30,160 bases of DNA, from the NCBI GenBank assembly GCA_963854565.1, contig CAWKZT010000004.1:1-30160 (forward strand), in the 5' to 3' direction. The position numbers were made by a program, and so were the translations under genes. The stretch is from CAWKZT01 sp963854565 (lineage in GTDB: Bacteria; Actinomycetota; Acidimicrobiia; Acidimicrobiales; JAHEJN01). Position 1 is the first letter of the stretch, and every line of letters starts with the position of its first letter. The notes beneath the pieces were generated by a model that was not told the DNA's origin, ran no database searches, and was given only the letters and a program-made list of their open reading frames with translations. Positions 1 through 7,602 of this stretch are shown here, in pieces.

Positions 1-974
1 TCGGCACCAGCGAGGTCGAGCACGTGCTCGCCACCCAGACGTTGCCTCAACCAGCGCAAGAGACCATGTCCATCACAGTCAATGGCGAACTTCCCGAGGG
101 CTCTACTGCCAAAGACGTCGTGCTGGCCATCCTCGGCAAAGTAGGCACCGGCGGCGGCATTGGGGCCATCGCGGAATTTCGCGGACCAGTTATCGAAGCC
201 CTTTCGATGGAAGGTCGCATGACCGTGTGCAACATGGCCATCGAGTTCGGGGCCAAAGCTGGACTCATCGCCCCAGACCAAACCACTTTCGACTACCTCA
301 AAGGCCGTCCGCACGCTCCCGCCGGCGACGACTGGGATACCGCTGTCGCGGCATGGACCGAACTTAACACCGACGACGATGCCGTCTTTGACCGTGAGGT
401 CGTCCTCGACGGTTCGACGATCAAACCCCACGTCAGTTGGGGTACCAACCCTGGCCAGGTCATCGAAGTTGGTGCGCAAATCCCGTCGCCAAGCGACTTC
501 GCCGACCCCGCCGACCAAGACGCCGCCCAACGTGCTCTCGAATACATGGGCTTCGAGGCGGGCACCCCAACGAACGAGATCAAAGTCGACACCGTATTTA
601 TCGGGTCCTGTACGAACAGTCGCATCGAAGACCTCCGGGCCGCCGCAGCCGTCGTCAAGGGCCACAAGGTCAAAGACGGCATGCGCACGCTTGTCGTACC
701 CGGTTCTGGCCTCGTCAAAGCCCAAGCCATCGAAGAGGGACTCGACCAGATATTCCTCGAAGCCGGTTTCGACTGGCGCGAACCGGGGTGCTCGATGTGC
801 CTCGCTATGAACCCCGACAAACTCGCCGTTGGCGAACGTTGTGCCAGCACAAGTAACCGTAACTTCGAAGGACGTCAGGGTCGAGGCGGCCGCACGCACC
901 TCGTATCGCCTGAGGTGGCCGCAGCCACGGCCATCATGGGCACCTTTGCTACCCCCGCCGACTTGGAGGCATAA
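1..974 (+). CDS. leuC: 3-isopropylmalate dehydratase large subunit (partial, 5' end outside window)
   Basis: This is the C-terminal two thirds of the isopropylmalate isomerase large subunit, which with LeuD converts 2-isopropylmalate to 3-isopropylmalate in leucine synthesis. The frame is already open at base 3, reading GTSEVEHVLATQTL, a signature internal to LeuC, so the GTG at 24 is not the start and the gene begins upstream. The 4Fe-4S cluster ligands are visible: one Cys in VFIGSCTNSR (about codons 596-625) and two in EPGCSMC (about 782-802). The protein ends at a TAA at 972-974. A Shine-Dalgarno-like TTGGAGG within its last codons (963-969) serves leuD, which starts 5 bp after the stop, so the two subunits are co-transcribed. 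I see no truncation or missing residue in the visible part. Confidence 0.97.
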   Translation, partial: GTSEVEHVLATQTLPQPAQETMSITVNGELPEGSTAKDVVLAILGKVGTGGGIGAIAEFRGPVIEALSMEGRMTVCNMAIEFGAKAGLIAPDQTTFDYLKGRPHAPAGDDWDTAVAAWTELNTDDDAVFDREVVLDGSTIKPHVSWGTNPGQVIEVGAQIPSPSDFADPADQDAAQRALEYMGFEAGTPTNEIKVDTVFIGSCTNSRIEDLRAAAAVVKGHKVKDGMRTLVVPGSGLVKAQAIEEGLDQIFLEAGFDWREPGCSMCLAMNPDKLAVGERCASTSNRNFEGRQGRGGRTHLVSPEVAAATAIMGTFATPADLEA

Positions 975-979
975 CGATC

Positions 980-1573
980 ATGGATGCAGTACAAGTAGTA
1001 CAAGGTCGTGCCGTTCCGCTAAACCGCTCCGATGTTGACACCGACCAAATCATTCCTTCCGATTGGCTCAAGCGCGTCGAACGCACCGGCTTCGAAAAGG
1101 GCCTTTTCTCTGAGTGGCGCGACGACACCAGTTTCGTGCTCAACCAGGAGGAATACATCGGCGCCAATATCTTGCTTGGCGGCCCGAACTTCGGTACGGG
1201 TTCCTCGCGCGAGCATGCGGTATGGGCTATTCAGCAATACGGTTTTGCCGCGGTTGTGTCGTCTCGATTTGGACCGATCTTTAAGAACAATTGCACTAAA
1301 AATGGTTTGGTACCGGTCGAGATTGATCAGGAGACCGTTGCCGCACTCATGCGTGCTGTCGAGGACGATCCCGATCTGGAGATCACCATCGATGTTGCCC
1401 GAAGGTCAATCGAAGCGCCCGCCGTGGACATCAGCGCCCACTTCGAACTCAGCGCCTCGGTTATCGAGCGTTTCCTTGAAGGCCTCGACGACATCGGTAT
1501 CACCATGCGCAGCACCGACTCCATCGACAGCTATGAGTCCAACCGGCCCCCGTGGAAGCCTGTCACCAAATAG
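980..1573 (+). CDS. leuD: 3-isopropylmalate dehydratase small subunit
   Basis: This is the swivel-domain subunit that completes the active site of LeuC. The 197-residue product is the normal full length for bacterial LeuD. It carries the family signatures LNRSDVDTDQIIPSDWLKR near the N-terminus, FGTGSSREHAVWAI around residues 73-86 and GPIFKNNCTKNGLVPVEI around 98-115. The ATG at 980 is supported by TTGGAGG at 963-969, inside the end of leuC. It follows leuC by 5 bp. No leucine regulator or leader is visible because the operon promoter lies outside the window. The 158-bp gap after it has only a weak 5-bp stem (1660-1674) and no convincing terminator. Confidence 0.97.
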   Translation: MDAVQVVQGRAVPLNRSDVDTDQIIPSDWLKRVERTGFEKGLFSEWRDDTSFVLNQEEYIGANILLGGPNFGTGSSREHAVWAIQQYGFAAVVSSRFGPIFKNNCTKNGLVPVEIDQETVAALMRAVEDDPDLEITIDVARRSIEAPAVDISAHFELSASVIERFLEGLDDIGITMRSTDSIDSYESNRPPWKPVTK

Positions 1574-1731
1574 CGCCACCCCTCTCCTCAGGTTCCTGCG
1601 AGTCGTTCCCCTTCGCACAACGACGAATCTCAGGTATTTCGCATCATCTGTGAGGAAATTTCCCGTCCGGGGAACCAGGACCATTGATGCCAGCGTCGTA
1701 CTGTTGACTCAACCCGCCACCGAGGTTCACC

Positions 1732-4179
1732 ATGCGCAAATTCATCCCCACACTTATTGCTATCGCACTCCTTGCAAGTTCTTGCTCTAGCAATATTGAC
1801 CTAAGTGGCTCGCCCATTGACGAGGCCCCTACCCCGGATTCCAGCGCCCTTCCGAGCGACGATCCCGTCGTAACTCTCGACAACATTGACCTCGTTGCCC
1901 GTCTATTTCCCTTCGCCCAGTGCGCCGCCTTCCTTGACTATGTGCAGGGTGAGGCAGCCGAACGGGTGGGCCCGTACGGCCTCAATAACTACGGCGGCTA
2001 TGGCGGCTTCCCGATTACAGAGCGGGCCTTCGACCAACCAGCCGATGCTGCCGCCGACGAGGCGCAAAATGCTCCAGCAGAAGAGCCAGCCAGCGCTCCG
2101 GCTGTCGAGGCCTCACTAGATGCAGGCGAATCCGCGACCGGCGGATCCGACGACACCGCAAGTAACCCAACATTTTCCGGCACCAACGTACAAGAACAGG
2201 GCGTCGACGAACCCGACATCGTCAAAACCGACGGCAACATCATTGTGACGTTGTCCAACAACATGTTCACCGTGGTCGATGTCAGCGCCGGAGATCCGGC
2301 CATCCTTGGATCGCTACGAATCGACGATGGTTGGATTTCAGAATTCTTCTTAGGGGGCGACAAATTGATCGCCGTTGGCGAAGGCAACGAAAGCTTCACC
2401 TCCAACGACTCTGTCTCTATATCGAATACGTCGTCCGTCGACCCGACCCCTCAAATTCAAGAACTGGACAGCGATGCTGGTGTTCCTGAACCTGACTTTG
2501 CCACCGAGCCAGCCATCGTCGGGGACGAGAATTACCCCGTAGACGGATACTGGGTACAGACCGCGAAGGTGTGGACTGTCGACCTATCCAGCGCTCCTCG
2601 GGTAGAAGAAACATTAAACATCGAAGGTCGTTACCTATCCGCTCGGGCGGTAGACGGCAATATTCGCATCGTCACTACCTCCTCCCCGAACGCACTTCCA
2701 TTTCTCTACCCGCAGAACCAGTCGGGTGAAGATAGAGCAGAGCAGGCCAACCGAGAGATCGTCGCCGAGTCCGTGCTTGCCGATTGGCTGCCTAACTTCG
2801 AGCGTCTCAGTGCCAACGGCGACGTCATTGCTTCGGGCCCACTCACTTCATGTGATCAGATTCATCGCCCCGAAGCATTCGCTGGATTCGAAATGTTGAC
2901 CGTGACTGGCATCGGTACCGATGGCGATCTAACACCTACCTCAACGGCAGTACTTGCCGCCGGTGAAACGGTCTACGCCAGTACCGAATCACTTTATGTT
3001 GCCACGACTCGCTGGCCCGAATGGGGCATCTCAGAGACCGACGAATTCGAAGACGCCTACACCACTTCAATTCACAAGTTCGCGACCAGCGACGATGGCT
3101 CGGCTACCTACGGAGGGTCCGGATCCGTACGCGGCCACCTTCTCAGCCAGTTCTCCATGAGCGAATACGACGGCAACCTACGCATTGCAACTACCGACGG
3201 GTCTCCTTGGGGTAACGCGGCCAATTCGGAAAGTTTCATCACCATTCTTGCCGACGGCGGAGAAACGCTCAATGGAATCGGCCAGGTAGGGAACATGGGA
3301 AATGGCGAAGAGATATTTGCCGTCCGTTTCGTCGATGAAACCGCTTATGTCGTGACGTTTCGCCAGGTAGATCCCTTCTACGTCGTCGATCTAAGTGACC
3401 CCACTAGCCCGGTGGTTCGTGGCGAACTGAAAATCCCTGGCTACTCCTCCTATCTCCATCCAATTGGCGACGGATTGGTCCTGGGGGTCGGTCAAGATGC
3501 TGATACGAACGGTCGCACCCAGGGAGCGAAGGTCTCCCTCTTCGATGTCTCGGATCCAACCAACCCGGTAGAACTGGACACGTGGGTCGAAATCGATGGG
3601 TATAGCGATGTCGAATGGGACCACCGCGCTTTCACCTGGTGGGCGCCAGAAAATATGGCGATCCTGCCGGTGTCATCGTGGCAAACCGGTTTTTTCGGTG
3701 CGGTAGTTCTTGAAGTAACACGAAACGGCGGCATCAGTGAACTGGGCCGGGTAGATCAGGTCGACGATAAATCTGAGGTTGGTTCCCACGACTGCACCGA
3801 GGTTGAACCCGCTAACCGAGCAACGACCTATGAGGAAGCACGATCAGAGTTGGACTACGTCCTCCTTGACGGGGGGAAGATCGTGGCCTGTGAACCGGGC
3901 GGCACCGCCAATCCAGTTGTCGGATTTTGGTGCCAAGGCGGCATTCCGTTTAATGAGCTCAAAGACGTCTTTGGCGTCGATCCTCTCGAATACGAAGGAA
4001 CGCTCAACACACCCCTCAAGGCCGACGCTGAACTGTTCTTGTGCTGGCCCAACTACAACGGCGATCCCATTAACCGCACGTTGATTGTCAACGACGATCT
4101 TTGGACCATGTCGTGGCGTTACCTCCAAGCCCACGATCTCGCCGACCTTACCCAGGGCCCCCGGTTTGAAATCGACTAG
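1732..4179 (+). CDS. secreted beta-propeller lipoprotein (PF09826 family)
   Basis: The 815-residue protein starts with a lipoprotein signal peptide: MRKF, a hydrophobic stretch and the lipobox LLASSC with Cys18, so it is probably anchored on the outer face of the cytoplasmic membrane. Residues about 105-150 form a low-complexity Ala/Glu/Asp linker. Residues 151-168 read TNVQEQGVDEPDIVKTDG, the hallmark entry motif of the PF09826 beta-propeller family. Later segments such as PFYVVDLSDPTSPVVRGELK and SYLHPIGDGLVLGVG are typical propeller blades of that family. The biochemical function of the family is unknown. It may be a binding scaffold, which is inference. The ATG at 1732 has GAGGT at 1722-1726, 5 nt upstream. 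The gene stands alone and is followed at once by a perfect hairpin. Family assignment is firm; role is not. Confidence 0.88.
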   Translation: MRKFIPTLIAIALLASSCSSNIDLSGSPIDEAPTPDSSALPSDDPVVTLDNIDLVARLFPFAQCAAFLDYVQGEAAERVGPYGLNNYGGYGGFPITERAFDQPADAAADEAQNAPAEEPASAPAVEASLDAGESATGGSDDTASNPTFSGTNVQEQGVDEPDIVKTDGNIIVTLSNNMFTVVDVSAGDPAILGSLRIDDGWISEFFLGGDKLIAVGEGNESFTSNDSVSISNTSSVDPTPQIQELDSDAGVPEPDFATEPAIVGDENYPVDGYWVQTAKVWTVDLSSAPRVEETLNIEGRYLSARAVDGNIRIVTTSSPNALPFLYPQNQSGEDRAEQANREIVAESVLADWLPNFERLSANGDVIASGPLTSCDQIHRPEAFAGFEMLTVTGIGTDGDLTPTSTAVLAAGETVYASTESLYVATTRWPEWGISETDEFEDAYTTSIHKFATSDDGSATYGGSGSVRGHLLSQFSMSEYDGNLRIATTDGSPWGNAANSESFITILADGGETLNGIGQVGNMGNGEEIFAVRFVDETAYVVTFRQVDPFYVVDLSDPTSPVVRGELKIPGYSSYLHPIGDGLVLGVGQDADTNGRTQGAKVSLFDVSDPTNPVELDTWVEIDGYSDVEWDHRAFTWWAPENMAILPVSSWQTGFFGAVVLEVTRNGGISELGRVDQVDDKSEVGSHDCTEVEPANRATTYEEARSELDYVLLDGGKIVACEPGGTANPVVGFWCQGGIPFNELKDVFGVDPLEYEGTLNTPLKADAELFLCWPNYNGDPINRTLIVNDDLWTMSWRYLQAHDLADLTQGPRFEID

Positions 4180-4185
4180 ACCCAC

Positions 4186-4212
4186 ACGGAGAGCGCACCG
4201 TGCGCTCTCCGT
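4186..4212 (+). terminator. perfect 12-bp hairpin between propeller lipoprotein and sunset-domain gene
   Basis: ACGGAGAGCGCA (4186-4197) and TGCGCTCTCCGT (4201-4212) are exact reverse complements around the loop CCG. It begins 6 bp after the stop of the upstream gene. No T-run follows, so it is a GC-rich hairpin terminator of the type seen in actinomycetes, or an mRNA-stability or operator element. It ends only 13 bp before the next ATG at 4226, so any promoter for the next gene would have to overlap it. Confidence 0.6.
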
Positions 4213-4225
4213 CTAAGCTCACAGC

Positions 4226-4609
4226 ATGAAACGGATATTCAAACGACTCGTCGTAGTAGTCGCAGGATTAGTCGCTGCCTCTGCTTTCGCCAAGCAACGC
4301 AAAGCAACGGCCTACCAAAACGCCGAGCGCGGCGAATCCGAGTGGCCCCCGCTCGCTATGGCACCAACCACTAAGGCCGCCAGCGCTCCTGAAACCACCG
4401 TCGCTGACTCTGCGGCAGATCCAACAACGGGCTGGGTCGCCCCAGACGCCGAAGGTGACTGTCCGATTTCTCACCCCGTAAAGGGCAAAGTACGTAGCGG
4501 CATCTACCACGTTGAAGGCAATACCGCATGGGAACGCACCAACGCTGACCGCTGCTACCTAAGCCCCGAGGCGGCCGAGGCTGACGGCTACCGCGCCGCC
4601 AAGACTTAG
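4226..4609 (+). CDS. small exported protein with C-terminal sunset domain
   Basis: The 127-residue protein has a basic N-terminus and one hydrophobic segment (residues about 8-22, LVVVVAGLVAASAFA), which is either a signal peptide or a membrane anchor. A Thr/Ala/Pro-rich spacer (about 45-70) follows. Residues 79-127 run from CPISHPVKGKV through SGIYHVEG and WERTNADRCYLSPEAAEADGYR. This pattern of CPxxHPIKG, IYHxPG, YxRTxxxxCFxxxxxAxxxGYR is known from actinobacterial proteins named sunset-domain. Two cysteines (79, 110) and two histidines (83, 95) could form a metal or disulfide site; that is inference. No Shine-Dalgarno is seen before the ATG. Its stop lies 3 bp from the stop of the convergent serA-like gene. 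The function is unknown. Confidence 0.8.
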   Translation: MKRIFKRLVVVVAGLVAASAFAKQRKATAYQNAERGESEWPPLAMAPTTKAASAPETTVADSAADPTTGWVAPDAEGDCPISHPVKGKVRSGIYHVEGNTAWERTNADRCYLSPEAAEADGYRAAKT

Positions 4610-4612
4610 CAG

Positions 4613-5554
4613 TTAGGCGTTAACGGCAAACTCGACTGGTTTGCCGGACAGTGCCGCCAGGACCTGATCGGCAATCGCATCGCCTGCTTTGTCTTGGGCC
4701 TCAGCTGTGGAAGCACCCAGATGGGGAGCCACAACAACAGATGGCAAGGCAAATAACGGCGATTCGGTAGTTGGTTCAGTTTCCCAAACATCTATGCCTG
4801 CGCCCGCAATTTGACCTGAAGCGATCGCCTCGGCCAAGTCGGCCTCGTTGACAATGCCACCTCGGGCGACATTGATAACCCGCAATGTGGCTTTGGCCTT
4901 CGCCAGGAACGCAGCATCGATGAGGTTGGTCGTGTCGGGGGTCTTCGCCACATGCAACGTAAGAAAATCTGCTCGCGCAGCAATTTCGTCGAGACTTACA
5001 AGCTCGACGCCGGCTTCGGCGGCCGATTCTTGGGTGACGTAGGGGTCATAGCCAATAAGGCGCATGTCGAATGCTGCCGCGCGTGTCGCGACCAACCGAC
5101 CGATTCGACCCAAGCCAACAATTGCCAGCGTCTTACCCTGCAACTCCACACCCGACCAGGCCGAACGTTCCCACCGGCCCTGAGTCAGCGCACTATGCGC
5201 CTGAGGAAGATTACGGGCCGTAGCCAAAATGAGCGCCAACGTCTGTTCGGCCGCAGAAACCACATTCGACAGTGGCGCATTAGCGACCAGGACGCCGGCT
5301 TCGGTAGCAGCGGCCACGTCGACGTTGTCCAAGCCAACTCCGGCGCGGCCAACCAGCACCAGATCCTTGCCGGAGTTAATGACCTGAGCAGTAACCGTGG
5401 TAGCAGACCGGATGATGAGCGCCTGCGCCCCGACTACTGCCTCGATGAGTTCTTCGGGGGACAACCCAACCTGGATATCGACCTCGTGGCCAGCATCACG
5501 CATGCGTTGCAACGCAGGTTCGGCAATCTTTTCAGCAACAAGAATTCGGGCCAT
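4613..5554 (-). CDS. serA: D-3-phosphoglycerate dehydrogenase-type protein, short form (no ACT or ASB domain)
   Basis: This is a D-isomer-specific 2-hydroxyacid dehydrogenase closest in sequence to SerA, which oxidises 3-phosphoglycerate to 3-phosphohydroxypyruvate as the first step of serine synthesis. Visible elements are RAGVGLDNVD (residues 70-79), the NAD-binding GLGRIG (147-152), Asp170 in YDPY, and the catalytic triad Arg231 (NVARGG), Glu260 (WETEP) and His278 (PHLGAST). The 313-residue chain stops at LSGKPVEFAVNA, exactly where the intervening ASB and regulatory ACT domains of the usual actinobacterial SerA of about 530 residues would begin. The DNA beyond the stop is antisense to the sunset-domain gene, so this is not a recent frameshift of a longer gene. 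Substrate is inferred; a related 2-hydroxyacid is possible. The ATG at 5554 has no clear ribosome binding site. Confidence 0.85.
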   Translation of the reverse strand: MARILVAEKIAEPALQRMRDAGHEVDIQVGLSPEELIEAVVGAQALIIRSATTVTAQVINSGKDLVLVGRAGVGLDNVDVAAATEAGVLVANAPLSNVVSAAEQTLALILATARNLPQAHSALTQGRWERSAWSGVELQGKTLAIVGLGRIGRLVATRAAAFDMRLIGYDPYVTQESAAEAGVELVSLDEIAARADFLTLHVAKTPDTTNLIDAAFLAKAKATLRVINVARGGIVNEADLAEAIASGQIAGAGIDVWETEPTTESPLFALPSVVVAPHLGASTAEAQDKAGDAIADQVLAALSGKPVEFAVNA

Positions 5555-5628
5555 AACGACATGATGGCGCGGTCAAATTGAAATACCACCTTTTTGGTCA
5601 AGCATTCATCTGGGAGGCCCATAGATAG

Positions 5629-5657
5629 TTGCCCTTGGTCGGGGCCAAGCTTCTAAT
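5629..5657 (+). promoter_or_regulatory. candidate sigma-70-type promoter of the creatininase gene
   Basis: TTGCCC (5629-5634) and TCTAAT (5652-5657) are separated by 17 bp and match the -35 and -10 consensus at 4 of 6 and 5 of 6 positions. Transcription would start near 5664, about 20 bp before the ATG at 5685. It lies in the divergent gap between the serA-like gene and the creatininase gene. It is a pattern match only. Confidence 0.35.
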
Positions 5658-5684
5658 CGCCGAATTTGGGGCACAATACGCAAC

Positions 5685-6383
5685 ATGGAATCAGCCGGCA
5701 CCTATCAACACGGATCACGCCCGTGGACTGCCGCTACTGATACCCATAGCGAGACCCTCCTGGTTCCGTTGGGCTCAACGGAACAGCATGGACCCCACCT
5801 ACCTTTCGACACCGACACTCGCATCGCGTGTGCCGTTGCCGACCATGCCGCGGCGATGTGCTCCGCTGTGGTCGTTGCACCAGCCGTTGCGTACGGCTCC
5901 AGCGGCGAACATCAAGCCTTCCCGGGAACACTTTCGATCGGCAATGAGGCGCTCGCCTTCCTACTGACCGAATTAGGGCGCTCGGCGCTCCCCCAGTTTG
6001 GTCACGTCGTCATCGTCAACGGACACGGGGGCAACCACACCGCCGTAACCGCAGCAATAGCCACCCTGACCCACGAACAGCGTTCTGCATCAGCCTGGTG
6101 GCCGTCGATCCCCAAAAGCGATGCCCACGCTGGTCGAACCGAGACCTCACTCATGCTCGCTATAGGCCCCGAATCGGTGGATCTTGCTGCTGCCGAAGCC
6201 GGTAACACCACACCCATCGCTGAACTCATTCCCGATCTGATCGCCGACGGAGTTCAGCCTCATGCTCCGAATGGCATTATGGGCGACCCCGCCGGGGCTT
6301 CAGCACGCGAAGGCTCCGACCTGTTGGACCGCCTGGTGTTGTCGCTAGTTGACCACATCGAAGCCCATCGATCGAGCAACTAA
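5685..6383 (+). CDS. mftE: creatininase family amidohydrolase, MftE-like (mycofactocin)
   Basis: The 232-residue protein has the metal-binding pattern of creatininase-fold enzymes: Glu33 and His35 in LGSTEQHGPHLP, Asp44 in DTDTRIA, His118 in NGHGGNH, and Glu153 in AGRTETS. The sequence LGSTEQHGPHLPFDTDTRIA is characteristic of MftE, the peptidase that releases the C-terminal core dipeptide of the MftA precursor during mycofactocin synthesis. The neighbour 106 bp downstream is an NDMA-dependent alcohol dehydrogenase, a class whose cofactor is recycled through mycofactocin, which supports the call. No mftA, mftB or mftC is present in this window, so the rest of the pathway must lie elsewhere. 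Another creatininase-family amidohydrolase role cannot be excluded. ATG at 5685. Confidence 0.75.
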   Translation: MESAGTYQHGSRPWTAATDTHSETLLVPLGSTEQHGPHLPFDTDTRIACAVADHAAAMCSAVVVAPAVAYGSSGEHQAFPGTLSIGNEALAFLLTELGRSALPQFGHVVIVNGHGGNHTAVTAAIATLTHEQRSASAWWPSIPKSDAHAGRTETSLMLAIGPESVDLAAAEAGNTTPIAELIPDLIADGVQPHAPNGIMGDPAGASAREGSDLLDRLVLSLVDHIEAHRSSN

Positions 6384-6390
6384 CTCGAGT

Positions 6391-6404
6391 CGCTGGATCC
6401 AGCG
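6391..6404. repeat. 14-bp perfect palindrome after the mftE-like gene
   Basis: CGCTGGATCCAGCG reads the same on both strands and lies 8 bp after the creatininase stop and 86 bp before the alcohol dehydrogenase start. As RNA it forms a 5-bp stem with a GAUC loop and no U-run, too weak for a confident terminator. It could equally be a dyad operator for the dehydrogenase gene. Confidence 0.35.
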
Positions 6405-6489
6405 GAAGCAGATTTGCGGCGTCTGACTCGACCCGAACCCCAGATATGGGCTTCACTAGAGAAACAACTCACGTCCACAGGGGGACACT

Positions 6490-7602
6490 GTGAAGGTACA
6501 AGCCGCAATATTGCGCGAAATCAACACCAGCTGGAGCGTCGAAGAAATCGAACTCGACCCACCACGCGAACGCGAAGTTCTCGTCAAGATGGTTGCCGCC
6601 GGCATGTGTCACTCCGACGAACACACACTCACCGGCTCCATGCCGGCACCCATGCCACTCATTGGTGGCCATGAGGGCGCCGGCATCGTAGTAGAGCTGG
6701 GTCCGGGAGTTACCTCCCTCGAGGTAGGCGACCACGTCGCCACTAGCTTCATCCCATCATGTGGTCGGTGCAAGTGGTGCGCCAGCGGTCAGCAAAACCT
6801 TTGCGACCTTGGTGCCCACCTCCTCGAACCCGGCATGATGCCCGACATGTCGTTCCGCACCCACGCGCACGATGGCGATGTCAGCCCGATGCTCAAGCTC
6901 GGCACATTCGCCGATCACATCGTGGCCAGCGAAGACAGCCTGGTGAAAGTCAACAAAGACCTAGATCTGGCGGCCGTTTCGCTGCTCAGTTGCGGTGTAG
7001 CCACCGGCTGGGGTTCTGCTGTTCACCGGGCCGAAGTTGGCGCCGGCGACATCACTATCATTGTCGGCATTGGCGGCATTGGCTCAGCTGCTGTCCAGGG
7101 CGCCAGGATGGCTGGCGCCACGCGTATCATCGCGGTCGACCCCATTGAAAGCAAGCGTGAGTTGGCGATGGAGTTTGGCGCTACCCACACCGCGGCGTCG
7201 ATGGAAGAGGCGATGGAGGTCGTCATGCCACTCAGCAACGGCCAAGGTGCCGACCAGGTACTCCTAACAGCCGGCGTTGTCGAAGGAACCATGTTGGCTC
7301 CTGCTATGGCTCTGGTCCGCAAAGGCGGCACGTGCGTAGTCACTGGTCTGGGTCCGCTCGACGATTTCAACACGCCGTTCTCCCTCTTCGACCTCACCTT
7401 GTCCAACAAGGAGATCAAGGGTTCGTTGTTTGGTTCGGGTAACCCTCGGGCCGACATTCCGCATTTGGCCGACCTATATGCCCAAGGTGTGCTCAAGCTC
7501 GACGAAATGATCACCCAGACCTACACCCTCGACGAGGTCAACCAGGGCTACGCCGATATGCGCGACGGAAAAAACATCCGTGGCATCATCATTTTCGACT
7601 AA
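6490..7602 (+). CDS. NDMA-dependent alcohol dehydrogenase (zinc MDR family, mycofactocin-linked)
   Basis: The 370-residue medium-chain dehydrogenase shows the catalytic zinc ligands Cys40, His61-Glu62 and Cys168, and the structural zinc ligands Cys91, Cys94, Cys97 and Cys105 (CGRCKWC...C). The NAD-binding motif is GIGGIG at 193-198. Its opening (WSVEEIELDPPREREVLVKM) and its end (LDEVNQGYADMRDGKNIRG) match NDMA-dependent alcohol dehydrogenases. These keep NAD(H) bound and pass electrons to an artificial dye in vitro and to mycofactocin in the cell. The start is a GTG at 6490 with a GGGGG run (about 6480-6484) upstream. The MftE-like gene precedes it. Its stop codon overlaps that of the convergent VWA gene. 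Natural alcohol substrate is not predictable. Confidence 0.88.
   Translation: MKVQAAILREINTSWSVEEIELDPPREREVLVKMVAAGMCHSDEHTLTGSMPAPMPLIGGHEGAGIVVELGPGVTSLEVGDHVATSFIPSCGRCKWCASGQQNLCDLGAHLLEPGMMPDMSFRTHAHDGDVSPMLKLGTFADHIVASEDSLVKVNKDLDLAAVSLLSCGVATGWGSAVHRAEVGAGDITIIVGIGGIGSAAVQGARMAGATRIIAVDPIESKRELAMEFGATHTAASMEEAMEVVMPLSNGQGADQVLLTAGVVEGTMLAPAMALVRKGGTCVVTGLGPLDDFNTPFSLFDLTLSNKEIKGSLFGSGNPRADIPHLADLYAQGVLKLDEMITQTYTLDEVNQGYADMRDGKNIRGIIIFD

Noticed and set aside
379..856. Long plus-strand frames inside leuC
   Set aside because: They are out-of-frame shadows with Arg/Pro/Ser-rich translations, and LeuC is unmistakable in the correct frame.
1704..1731. TTGACT as a -35 box for the beta-propeller gene
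   Set aside because: No -10 fits before the start codon, and the spacing would place the start of transcription inside the gene.
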